The notes under the pieces are model-generated. The model had not been told where the DNA came from and did not search any database. It worked only from the letters and a program-made list of their open reading frames with translations. From Gammaproteobacteria bacterium UBA7310 (GTDB taxonomy: Bacteria; Pseudomonadota; Gammaproteobacteria; Pseudomonadales; Ketobacteraceae), in NCBI GenBank assembly GCA_002471665.1, contig DKQK01000042.1, forward strand, positions 1-16,620: DNA of 16,620 nt, written 5' to 3'. The position numbers were made by a program, and so were the translations under genes. How positions within the stretch are numbered: position 1 is the stretch's first letter; the number at the start of each line of letters is the position of its first letter. Positions 1 through 7,388 of this stretch are shown here, in pieces.

Positions 1-1
1 G

Positions 2-1081
2 CCCATGATCATTACGGACAAGGGCGTGCGGGGTGCCGGTCTGATTGATCATGTGCTGGGAGCCTTTGCGGAAAGCGGTATGGATGTTATCGAAATCTAT
101 GATGACGTACCGCCGGATTCTTCCACCACGATTGTGAAAGATATTGCCAAACTGTATCGGGACAGCGGCTGTGATTCGATTATTGCAGTGGGCGGCGGTT
201 CGGTGATTGATACCAGCAAAGGGGTGAACATACTGGTGTCAGAAGACGGTGAAGACCTGTCTGATTTTTCCGGAGTGGGTGTGCTGACCAAACCACTGAA
301 CCCCTTTTTCGTGGTACCCACCACGGCCGGTACCGGATCGGAGGTAACCCTGGTTGCGGTAATCTCGGACCTCGAGAAAGGGGTTAAGCTGCCGTTTACA
401 TCGTATTTCCTGCTACCCAACGCGGCGATACTTGATCCCCGTATGACGCTGACGTTGCCGGCCCATATTACGGCAATGACGGCGATGGATGCCATGACCC
501 ATGCGGTTGAAGCGTTCACGTGCATGGGCAAGAATCCCATCAGCGATGCCTATGCCATGTCTGCCATCAAAAAGATCAGTGAGAATCTGATCAAGGTTCT
601 GAATACGCCGGATGATGCGGAGGCCCGGCTGGAATTGGCACAGGCTTCCACCATGGCCGGGGTTGCGTTCTCCAATTCCATGGTGGGATTGGTGCATTCC
701 CTGGGCCATTCCCTGGGGGCATTGTGTCACTTGCCTCATGGCCTGTGCATGAACCTGTTCCTGCCGTACGTGTTGGAATACAACCTGGCTGAGCGGGGCG
801 AGATCATTGGTGAGTTGCTGTTGCCGTTGGCGGGTGCCGATGTTTATGCCCAAACCCCGGCGGTGGACCGGGGGCGTGCTGCCATCAATACCATTCGTGA
901 GATTCGGGATGAGCTGCACCGACGCTGCAAACTGCCCCGAACCCTGTCGGAAACCGGCAAAGTGACCAAAGACCAGATAGCGAAGATAGCCGAAATGGCG
1001 CTGGACGACGGTTCGATAATTTACAATCCGGTGGAAGTGGATCTGCAGGACGCGATTGCGGTGTTGGAGAACGCCTGGTAA
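2..1081 (+). CDS. Iron-containing alcohol dehydrogenase (5' partial)
   Basis: NAD(P)-dependent group III (Fe-type) alcohol dehydrogenase, interconverting an alcohol and an aldehyde or ketone in the cytoplasm. Numbering is from the ATG at 5. The nucleotide-binding motif GGGSVIDTSK lies at residues 63-72 and the PTTAGTGSEVT stretch at 105-115. The expected metal ligands are present: D162 and H166 in AMDAMTHAVEAF, and H231 and H245 in the VHSLGHSLGALCHLPHG region, with the same 14-residue spacing as in FucO. The frame is open through the window edge, and the family normally has about 25-30 more residues before this point, so the ATG at 5 is probably internal. The C-terminus is complete (stop TAA 1079-1081). 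The substrate cannot be read from the sequence. A strong hairpin follows directly. Confidence 0.92.
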   Translation, partial: PMIITDKGVRGAGLIDHVLGAFAESGMDVIEIYDDVPPDSSTTIVKDIAKLYRDSGCDSIIAVGGGSVIDTSKGVNILVSEDGEDLSDFSGVGVLTKPLNPFFVVPTTAGTGSEVTLVAVISDLEKGVKLPFTSYFLLPNAAILDPRMTLTLPAHITAMTAMDAMTHAVEAFTCMGKNPISDAYAMSAIKKISENLIKVLNTPDDAEARLELAQASTMAGVAFSNSMVGLVHSLGHSLGALCHLPHGLCMNLFLPYVLEYNLAERGEIIGELLLPLAGADVYAQTPAVDRGRAAINTIREIRDELHRRCKLPRTLSETGKVTKDQIAKIAEMALDDGSIIYNPVEVDLQDAIAVLENAW

Positions 1082-1103
1082 AGAAGGAACGTGCGGGTTA
1101 AAG

Positions 1104-1139
1104 GCCCGCTCAGGTTACAAGCTTCAGACCTGAGCGGGC
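1104..1139. terminator. 12-bp hairpin between convergent genes
   Basis: A perfect inverted repeat, GCCCGCTCAGGT (1104-1115) and ACCTGAGCGGGC (1128-1139), is separated by 12 nt that contain AAGCTT. It lies 22 nt after the alcohol dehydrogenase stop and 28 nt beyond the stop of the convergent small gene. No good T-run follows on the + strand; on the - strand the stem is followed only by CTTTAA. It is probably a shared bidirectional terminator or a transcript-end stabilising stem. Confidence 0.6.
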
Positions 1140-1167
1140 AGCGCAGGAAACGGGAATATTGGCAGCC

Positions 1168-1362
1168 TCAGACTGCGCCTTCAAACTCTTTGCGGTTGAT
1201 GCTGGGGCCCTGAAAATTCGCTTTCTTGTTGGTTTCAGTGGGCTTGTACTCTGCGAGTTTGCGCTGTATGTCTTCTTTGTTCACCATGACCACTTGTTTG
1301 GGCACTGACGCTCTGGCTTGAATTCGTTTCTTCTTCAAGTGGGTCTGAATCAATTTGATCAT
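1168..1362 (-). CDS. Small basic protein of unknown function (64 aa)
   Basis: I do not recognise this protein. It is soluble-looking and very basic at the N-terminus (LKKKRIQAR near residues 8-16), with no membrane segment, no cysteines and no known motif that I can name. I chose the ATG at 1360-1362 because GAGG (+ strand cctc 1372-1375) lies 9 nt upstream. A TTG at 1375-1377 would add five residues but overlaps that ribosome-binding site. The gene converges on the alcohol dehydrogenase, and their hairpin could end both transcripts. The good ribosome-binding site and protein-like composition favour a real gene. The Lys/Arg-rich start could bind nucleic acid or ribosomes, but that is a guess. 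Confidence 0.55.
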   Translation of the reverse strand: MIKLIQTHLKKKRIQARASVPKQVVMVNKEDIQRKLAEYKPTETNKKANFQGPSINRKEFEGAV

Positions 1363-1570
1363 GCGGGTTAACCTCAAAAAATCAATCTACTAATCTAGCT
1401 GGTATAAAGCCCCAAAGCGGATAGGTGGCCCACCGCCGAAACCCTAACCTTGTTTGGTTCTGCCGAATGGCCGAAAGTGCAGGTACGCTTATTGTTTAGT
1501 TCCTTGATGAGAAGAGTGTAAAGTGTTTCGACACCTTTTGGATAGAGGCAAGTTGGAAAATTGTTAATAA

Positions 1571-1585
1571 TGTCAAAAACTGACA
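1571..1585. promoter_or_regulatory. Palindrome 1 upstream of cmoM (possible operator)
   Basis: TGTCA-AAAAC-TGACA is a perfect 5-bp dyad with a 5-nt centre. It lies immediately upstream of a second dyad with the same centre length. The two centres (1578 and 1601) are 23 bp apart, about two helical turns, so paired regulator dimers could bind on one face. Confidence 0.35.
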
Positions 1586-1591
1586 CATCTG

Positions 1592-1610
1592 GTTCACATG
1601 ATTTGTGAAC
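1592..1610. promoter_or_regulatory. Palindrome 2 over the cmoM -35 region (possible operator)
   Basis: GTTCACA-TGATT-TGTGAAC is a perfect 7-bp dyad with a 5-nt centre. It covers the putative -35 hexamer and much of the spacer of the promoter in front of cmoM, the classic place for a repressor site. The half-sites point the opposite way from a CRP/Vfr site (TGTGA-N6-TCACA), so I do not assign it to that family. Confidence 0.45.
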
Positions 1611-1620
1611 TGGCTATCAT
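1593..1620 (+). promoter_or_regulatory. Putative sigma-70 promoter for cmoM-DUF1499 unit
   Basis: A -35-like TTCACA (1593-1598, 5 of 6 matches to TTGACA) and a -10-like TATCAT (1615-1620, 5 of 6) are separated by 16 bp. Transcription would begin near 1627, leaving a short leader before the cmoM start candidates at 1661-1697. Confidence 0.45.
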
Positions 1621-1660
1621 TTAGGTCTCTATGTGACAAGGCTCGGCACTTTGTTGCGAT

Positions 1661-2473
1661 GTGATGAGATCACAGGAACCCAGCTTGAGCGATTGCATGC
1701 AAGACCGTAATTTTGATGACCTGGCGGTTCAGTTTTCCAACAGGATCTACAGTGGCACCAAAGGACGGATTCGGCTGGCGCTGCTGGAACGGGATCTGGA
1801 TGAATGTCTGGGTGATGCCTTCGTGGCGGGATCGACTCCGTTACGGGTGTTGGATGCGGGTGGCGGGGAAGGCCAGTTTGCCCGATCTCTGGCCCGCCGA
1901 GGGCATAAGCTTACCCTGTGTGACCACTCCCAGGTCATGATCGAGAACGCAAGGCAGGCGGCCGAACGGGACAATCTGGCCGGTGATTTCCACTTTCTGC
2001 CCTGCTCGATTCAGTCCCTTCCGGACCCGGATCCGTTATTCGATCTGGTGTTGTGTCATGCGGTGCTGGAATGGGTTTCGGACTGGCAGGGTGTGGTGAC
2101 AAAGCTGATTACGCAAATGGCACCTGGAGCGGTGTTATCGTTGATGTTTTACAATCAGCATTCCACCGTTTTCAGGAGTCTGGTACGAGGGTATTTTGAC
2201 CGTATCAAGCAGGATAAACTTGCCGGCAGCGGGCAGGGTTTGACACCGTTGTACCCCTTGCTGCCCGAACAGGTGCTGGCCTTTATAGCGGATCAGGGCA
2301 TGGAAGTGTTGTGCCAGAGCGGTATCCGGGTGTTCCATGACTATATGCATAAGGACATTCGGGATCGCCGTTCAGAACAGGATATCATTGCCCTGGAGAA
2401 ACAGTTTTCACGAGTTGAGCCCTACCGGTCTTTGGGGCGGTACTATCATATTCTGGCCCGCACAACGAGCTGA
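1661..2473 (+). CDS. cmoM: tRNA 5-carboxymethoxyuridine methyltransferase CmoM
   Basis: SAM-dependent methyltransferase (formerly SmtA) that esterifies cmo5U at the wobble position of certain tRNAs to mcmo5U. The sequence follows E. coli CmoM closely by recall: MQDRNFDDLA at residues 13-22, SAM motif I LRVLDAGGGEGQ at 61-72, HAVLEWV, LSLMFYN, and the C-terminal VFHDYM and LGRYYHILAR blocks. The start is uncertain. GTG 1661 and ATG 1664 have no clear ribosome-binding site. TTG 1685 has AGGA 7 nt upstream. ATG 1697 matches the E. coli N-terminus (MQDRNFDD) but has only a weak TGAG. All share one frame, and the extra residues would be a short non-conserved tail. The downstream DUF1499 gene follows after 20 nt, so the two are probably co-transcribed. 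Confidence 0.9.
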   Translation: MMRSQEPSLSDCMQDRNFDDLAVQFSNRIYSGTKGRIRLALLERDLDECLGDAFVAGSTPLRVLDAGGGEGQFARSLARRGHKLTLCDHSQVMIENARQAAERDNLAGDFHFLPCSIQSLPDPDPLFDLVLCHAVLEWVSDWQGVVTKLITQMAPGAVLSLMFYNQHSTVFRSLVRGYFDRIKQDKLAGSGQGLTPLYPLLPEQVLAFIADQGMEVLCQSGIRVFHDYMHKDIRDRRSEQDIIALEKQFSRVEPYRSLGRYYHILARTTS

Positions 2474-2493
2474 TCACCCACAGGGAGAGAGGG

Positions 2494-3222
2494 ATGGAAA
2501 AACTATTCAGAGTATTACCGGTGCTGGTGTGGGTGGCGCTTGTGGTGGCCTGGACCTTTCCCGCCCTGGCGCTGGGGGTGCGCTTTGAGCTATGGGGCAT
2601 TCAGCTGGCACTGCCATTGCTGGCCGGGGCGGCACTGACTGCAGCCCTGCTTCTGGCACTGGCGGGTGTGGCGTTGTTGGCGGCCATTCATCGCCATTTG
2701 CAGGTGGCGCGTCACCGTGCCATTTTGGTGATTGTGATATTGATTGTGCCGGTGGCGACGGTATTTCACTATGGGCTAAAGGCCAGTCAAGCACCGGTTT
2801 TGTATGATGTGTCCACCGGCTGGGCAAATCCACCGGCCATTGCGGCGTTGTCCGGTGTCCGCCCGGAAGACGCCAATCCGTTGCAGACGGCAACCACCAA
2901 CCGAGCAGTGCAGTCGGAACACTATCCTGATATCCAAACTCTGGTGTTGCCGCTGCCGGTGGGCGAGGCCCTGGGGCGTGTGCAGCAGGTGGCTATAGAC
3001 CTCGGCTGGGAGATTCAGGCGGTGGATGCCGCCTCCGGCGTGGTGGAAGCCACTGATACCACTTTCTGGTTCGGATTCGTTGATGATATTGCCATACGAG
3101 TAGGGGCAGCATCGGAACAGGGTGCAACAGTGGATATTCGATCCGTAAGCCGGGTTGGCAAAAGTGATTTGGGTAAGAATGCCCAACGCATTCGTACTTT
3201 TCTGTCGGCGCTTCAGTCGTAA
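2494..3222 (+). CDS. DUF1499 domain membrane protein
   Basis: Inner-membrane protein of 242 aa. Three hydrophobic segments occupy roughly residues 5-30, 35-65 and 76-95. They are followed by a soluble DUF1499 domain (about 100-241), recognised by the WANPPAIAALSGVRPEDANPL opening region, the central Q-Y-P-D-I-Q block and the C-terminal VEATDTTFWFGFVDDIAIRV stretch. The biochemical role of DUF1499 is not established. A strong ribosome-binding site (GGGAG, 2483-2487, 6 nt spacing) supports the ATG start. It lies 20 nt after cmoM and is probably in the same transcript. Whether the soluble domain faces the periplasm or the cytoplasm is not clear from sequence alone; three segments would place it opposite the N-terminus. 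Confidence 0.8.
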   Translation: MEKLFRVLPVLVWVALVVAWTFPALALGVRFELWGIQLALPLLAGAALTAALLLALAGVALLAAIHRHLQVARHRAILVIVILIVPVATVFHYGLKASQAPVLYDVSTGWANPPAIAALSGVRPEDANPLQTATTNRAVQSEHYPDIQTLVLPLPVGEALGRVQQVAIDLGWEIQAVDAASGVVEATDTTFWFGFVDDIAIRVGAASEQGATVDIRSVSRVGKSDLGKNAQRIRTFLSALQS

Positions 3223-3342
3223 CTGTTTGATACAGAGTTAAAAATCGTAACTGGCAATGCGTCCGGTGCGGTTCTGGGCTATGATCTGTATTACAGTGTA
3301 CAAAAAATTATCAAATAATCATAAAGCCGCCGTCCGCACACT

Positions 3343-6279
3343 ATGAATCGCACTTGCCCCAGCGTTCTGTCCCTGCCCCATTGCCGTGCTCTCCTGATGG
3401 TCTGCTTTCGTTGCTTCGTTTTGTTTGTTTGCTCCCTGTCTGCTGCTGTCTACAGTGCTCCGTCGTATGCCTCCGGCTCGATCGATAATCCTCTGTTGCT
3501 GTCCGGTGACTTGCATCACGATGCTTCCGGCCGCTTGCAGATTGATGATGTGCTGGCCCGCGGCGACGAACTGGATTGGGAAAACATGCCGGCCAAGACA
3601 TTGAATCTGGGCTTTAACACCGATGCGGTCTGGTTGCGTGTCCCCGTACCCGGTGGGCTGCAGGGTGATGGTTTCCTGCTGGAAGTGGGGTATGCCCTGC
3701 TGGATCAGTTGGATGTGTATTTTGTGGTGGATGGCGGTGTTGTACAAAAGGTCAGTACCGGCGATCAACGCTCATTCTGGCAGCGCCCCATATGGCATCG
3801 CAATTACCTCATGCCGTTACCGGAAATGAAGGCTGACAGGTGGCAGCTCTATGTGCGAGTGCAAAGTGAGGGCTCGGTAGAAGTACCGTTACGTATATGG
3901 GAGCGGGATGCGTTCTGGAATCTGGAGCAGGGAACCCTGTTGGTGAAGGGCGCTTTTGCCGGAATTCTACTGGTGATGGTGTTGTATAACATATTCGTTT
4001 TTTTGGTGGTTCGGGATCAGAGCTACCTGTACTACGTCGGATATGGCTTTTCCATATTGCTGTTTCAGTTGTCCATCGACGGGTTGGCTTATCAGTACAT
4101 GTGGCCAGATCTTAAGGGATGGCATCAAAGCAGTATTGTGCTCTTTGTCTGCTTTGCGGCGGTGTTCCGCTGTATGTTCACCATTGCATTCCTGAACCTG
4201 CCTTCCCGTTGGTCTGCAGCGGCCTGGGTACTGTCAGCGGTGGTGACGGTTGCGTTGCTGCTGGCATCGTTGTCTGTGGTAATACCTTACAACCTTGCCA
4301 TCAAGCTGGCGGCGCTGCTGGTGTTGCCCAGTACCATGCTCTGCCTGGGTGTGGGGGCGATCCTGCTCTACCAAGGCTTGCGCCGGGCCCGGTATTTTGT
4401 TGCCGGCTGGCTGGTGTACTTTGTCGGCGCAGCCTTGTTTGCGTTATCCAAGATGGGCTGGTTACCGGTCAATCTCTGGACCGAGTACCTGCTGCAGGTG
4501 GGGGTCACGGTCGAGATCGTTTTATTCTCCATGGCGCTGGCCGACAGTATTAACCTGGAGCGTCGTGAAAAGCAGCAGGCGCAACGCCAGTCCATTCAAA
4601 ATCTGGAGCGCTATCGTTCCCTGTATGAAAACGCCGTAGAAGGTATTTACCAGAGTGACATTGACGGCAGGTTGATTGCCGTTAATCCGGCCATGGCTGC
4701 CATGTTGGGGTATTCTGCACCGGAGGAAATGATTCAGGAATATTTACGCCGCGATGTATCGGAATTTCTGGATGAGTCGGATTACCATGCACTCACCCGC
4801 CAGATCATGGAGAAAGGTAAGATCCAGAATTTCGAAATCAAGGGCTTCCGCCGTGATGGGCAGGTGTGCTGGATGTCGGTCTCTGCCAAGGTTATTTCCG
4901 GAATCGAATGGGATCGTGATGCCATCGTGGAAGGCTTTGTGTTCGATATTACCCAACGTAAGCGTAATGAGGAGCAGCTTATGTTCTTGTCCCGTCATGA
5001 TCCGTTGACGGGGCTGGTGAACCGGCGGGAGTTCGAGAGCCGGCTACACCAGGCATTGGAGGAAGTGCATCACCAGGGTGAACATCACACGTTGTTGTTG
5101 TTGGATCTGGATCAGTTCAAACTGGTCAATGACACCTGCGGCCATATGGCCGGGGATGAACTGTTGCGTCAGGTGACACTGTTGCTGCGGCAGCTGACCC
5201 GGGGCGGAGACGTGTTGGCGCGCCTGGGTGGGGATGAATTTGCTATCTTGCTGACCAATTGTTCCGAGCACAGCGCCGTTGCCGTGGCGGAGAAGATTCG
5301 CACCCAGATCCAGAATTTACGTTTTGAATGGGATGATCGGCTGTTCAATCCTGCAGGCAGTGTCGGCCTGGTGCATCTGATGCAGCATATGGACTCGGTT
5401 AAGGAAGTCATTAATCTGGCGGATGCGGCCTGTCATACGGCGAAGAACTCGGGGCGTAACCGGGTGCATGTGTACGATCCGGAGGACAAGCGCCTGGCCA
5501 GTCATCAGACACAGCTGGAGTGGGCTGCCCGCATCTCGGAGTCCATCGAAAATGATTATTTTACATTGTATGTGCAACCCATTCAGGCGCTCTCCGGAGA
5601 TCTGTTCTCTGGCAAAAGCTACGAGGTGTTGTTGCGCTTAAGGTATCAGGGTGAGTTGGTGTTTCCCGGTACGTTTCTGCCGGCAGCCGAACGCTACAAT
5701 CTTATGCCGCAGGTTGATCGCTGGGTGGTGCGCAATTTGTTTCACTGGTTGTCGCAAAATGCTGAGAAACAACTGGGCATCGCTGATGTTTCCGTCAATC
5801 TCTCTGGGTTGACCTTGGGGGACAACGAGTTTCCCGGTTTTCTGCGTGAGCAGTTCAAGCGTTACGGTATTGCGCCGGAGAAAATATGTTTTGAAATTAC
5901 CGAGACCATTGCCGTTACCAATCTCTCCAGCACACTGAAGTTCATCGAAGAATTTCGCGATCTGGGTTGCAGCTTTTCATTGGATGACTTCGGCAGTGGC
6001 TTTTCCTCCTATGGATATCTTAAAACCTTGCCGGTGGATTACCTCAAAATCGATGGTGCTTTTGTCAAAGACATGGTGGAAAGTGAAATTGACCGTGCCA
6101 TGGTGGAATCCATTAACCGCATCGGCCATGTAATGGGTAAGAAAACCATTGCTGAATTTGTTGAGAATGACAGCATTGCTGAATTGTTGCGGCGCATCGG
6201 TGTTGATTACGCCCAGGGGTATGGCATTTCCAAGCCATTCCCCATTGATGAAATTGAAGCTATTCAGTCTGCGGGTTAG
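3343..6279 (+). CDS. 7TMR-DISM/PAS/GGDEF/EAL bifunctional c-di-GMP protein
   Basis: Membrane sensor of 978 aa predicted to make and/or degrade cyclic di-GMP. In order: an N-terminal signal-like hydrophobic segment (about 17-38); a periplasmic 7TMR-DISMED2-type beta domain (about 47-185); seven membrane segments (about 199-400); a short helical linker; PAS (about 422-540) ending in the typical DITQRKRNEEQL; GGDEF (about 545-710); EAL (about 720-970). The cyclase motif is intact (G629-F633) with an RxxD inhibitory site (R620, D623) exactly five residues before it. The EAL domain keeps its expected residues: E761 (EVL variant), N819, E851/E854, D881/D882, K902, E938 and Q958. Both activities therefore look possible. 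The start is uncertain: ATG 3343 lacks a clear ribosome-binding site, and ATG 3397 (residue 19) would still leave a signal sequence. The stop overlaps the convergent E2 gene. Confidence 0.92.
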   Translation: MNRTCPSVLSLPHCRALLMVCFRCFVLFVCSLSAAVYSAPSYASGSIDNPLLLSGDLHHDASGRLQIDDVLARGDELDWENMPAKTLNLGFNTDAVWLRVPVPGGLQGDGFLLEVGYALLDQLDVYFVVDGGVVQKVSTGDQRSFWQRPIWHRNYLMPLPEMKADRWQLYVRVQSEGSVEVPLRIWERDAFWNLEQGTLLVKGAFAGILLVMVLYNIFVFLVVRDQSYLYYVGYGFSILLFQLSIDGLAYQYMWPDLKGWHQSSIVLFVCFAAVFRCMFTIAFLNLPSRWSAAAWVLSAVVTVALLLASLSVVIPYNLAIKLAALLVLPSTMLCLGVGAILLYQGLRRARYFVAGWLVYFVGAALFALSKMGWLPVNLWTEYLLQVGVTVEIVLFSMALADSINLERREKQQAQRQSIQNLERYRSLYENAVEGIYQSDIDGRLIAVNPAMAAMLGYSAPEEMIQEYLRRDVSEFLDESDYHALTRQIMEKGKIQNFEIKGFRRDGQVCWMSVSAKVISGIEWDRDAIVEGFVFDITQRKRNEEQLMFLSRHDPLTGLVNRREFESRLHQALEEVHHQGEHHTLLLLDLDQFKLVNDTCGHMAGDELLRQVTLLLRQLTRGGDVLARLGGDEFAILLTNCSEHSAVAVAEKIRTQIQNLRFEWDDRLFNPAGSVGLVHLMQHMDSVKEVINLADAACHTAKNSGRNRVHVYDPEDKRLASHQTQLEWAARISESIENDYFTLYVQPIQALSGDLFSGKSYEVLLRLRYQGELVFPGTFLPAAERYNLMPQVDRWVVRNLFHWLSQNAEKQLGIADVSVNLSGLTLGDNEFPGFLREQFKRYGIAPEKICFEITETIAVTNLSSTLKFIEEFRDLGCSFSLDDFGSGFSSYGYLKTLPVDYLKIDGAFVKDMVESEIDRAMVESINRIGHVMGKKTIAEFVENDSIAELLRRIGVDYAQGYGISKPFPIDEIEAIQSAG

Positions 6280-7388
6280 TCTGCCATACGCAAATCATCC
6301 ATAACCGCTTTCAGAAAACGCGCCGCTTCGCCTCCGGTAATTACTCTGTGATCAAAGCTCAAACTCAATGGCACAAACCGGTGACTGGCAAAACCAATTC
6401 CGGTATCCACCACGTTGCTGTATATCTTGCCGGCTCCCAATATGGCAACCATCGGTGGAACCACAATGGGATTGCCATAGCGTCCGGCAATGGTGCCATA
6501 GTTGGACAGGCTGATGGTGGCGCCGGTCATTTCAGCAGGCGGAATGGTACGCTGTTTCACATCCTGCCGCAGGGTGTTCAGGCCGGCGCGTAAATCAGGT
6601 GGTTCCCGGCGGGAGACATCCCTCAACACCGGCACAAACAAGCCGTCTGCGGTATCCACCGCAATCCCCAGATCCACTTTATCAATGACTCTGAAGGTGT
6701 CATTACTGCTGTCGTACCAGGCGTTTAAATTGGGCTCAATGGTACAGGCATTGGCAATGGCCCTGACCAGACGCAGGGTAATGTCCTCATCATCTCTCCA
6801 GAGCTCAATGTCCACGTCATCGTTGATGGTGACCCTGACCACCTCGGCATGGGCTTTGGCCATATTGCGTGCCATGCTGCGACGCACGCCTTTCAGGGTC
6901 TCTGCTTCGCCCAGATCTCGGGTCAGTTGTGCGGCCTTTTCCACGTCGTCGCTGGTAATCATATTGTGATTACCGGTTCCGCTGATTTTGTTCAGGTCCA
7001 CCTGCAGGCGTTTGGCCAGGGCCCGAATGGCGGGGGTAGCCAGTGGCACACTGGGTCCGGGCCGATAAGGGCTGCCAATGACAAACTGCTCCCGCTCAGA
7101 GTGATCGCTGGCAGATTGCATTTTTCCCACCACCGTGCCGGTGTCTTCCTGCTGCTCACCCTGAAATTCCAGTAGCGGCTCACCGGTATGCACCAGGTCA
7201 CCCTCTTCGCCAAAGCAGGCCGCCACGATGCCGTCCTGTGGGGCGGGGATGTCCACAATGGCCTTGGCGGTTTCCACCGACAGTATGATCTGGCCGGTGG
7301 TCACGGCAGCACCGGGTTTAATATGCCATTCCACAATCTCTGCTTCTTGCAGGCCTTCACCCAGGTCCGGCAGTTTGAAATATTTCAT
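6276..7388 (-). CDS. bkdB: 2-oxoacid dehydrogenase E2 (dihydrolipoyl acyltransferase)
   Basis: Core E2 of a 2-oxoacid dehydrogenase complex, transferring the acyl group from lipoyl-lysine to CoA. It has 370 aa: one N-terminal lipoyl domain (1-76) with lipoylated K42 in VETAKAIVDI; an E3/E1-binding domain (about 115-152, PLATPAIRALAKRL...); and a catalytic domain (about 165-365). The active-site His is H347 in SFDHRVITGGEAARF. The usual HRxxDG motif reads HRVITG here, with T351 in place of Asp. Members with a TG variant exist as far as I recall, so it need not be dead. GGAGG lies 4 nt before the ATG, and the start overlaps the E1 beta stop by 4 nt (ATGA), indicating translational coupling. The leucine dehydrogenase context suggests branched-chain substrates. 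Its stop overlaps the convergent sensor gene by 4 nt. Confidence 0.9.
   Translation of the reverse strand: MKYFKLPDLGEGLQEAEIVEWHIKPGAAVTTGQIILSVETAKAIVDIPAPQDGIVAACFGEEGDLVHTGEPLLEFQGEQQEDTGTVVGKMQSASDHSEREQFVIGSPYRPGPSVPLATPAIRALAKRLQVDLNKISGTGNHNMITSDDVEKAAQLTRDLGEAETLKGVRRSMARNMAKAHAEVVRVTINDDVDIELWRDDEDITLRLVRAIANACTIEPNLNAWYDSSNDTFRVIDKVDLGIAVDTADGLFVPVLRDVSRREPPDLRAGLNTLRQDVKQRTIPPAEMTGATISLSNYGTIAGRYGNPIVVPPMVAILGAGKIYSNVVDTGIGFASHRFVPLSLSFDHRVITGGEAARFLKAVMDDLRMAD

Noticed and set aside
413..919. 168-codon open frame on the - strand inside the alcohol dehydrogenase
   Set aside because: It is a shadow frame of the dehydrogenase, with Gln/His-rich low-information composition.
1395..1586. 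63-codon open frame on the - strand between the small basic gene and cmoM
   Set aside because: I found no convincing ribosome-binding site or family resemblance, and it overlaps the first palindrome of the cmoM regulatory region; it is more likely non-coding.
1592..1610. Reading the GTTCACA/TGTGAAC dyad as a CRP/Vfr site
   Set aside because: The half-sites are in inverted order (TCACA...TGTGA rather than TGTGA-N6-TCACA) and the centre is 5 nt.
3223..3342. Promoter for the 7TMR-GGDEF-EAL gene (e.g. TATGAT at 3280-3285)
   Set aside because: No -35 element lies at an acceptable distance; several AT-rich alternatives exist and none stands out.
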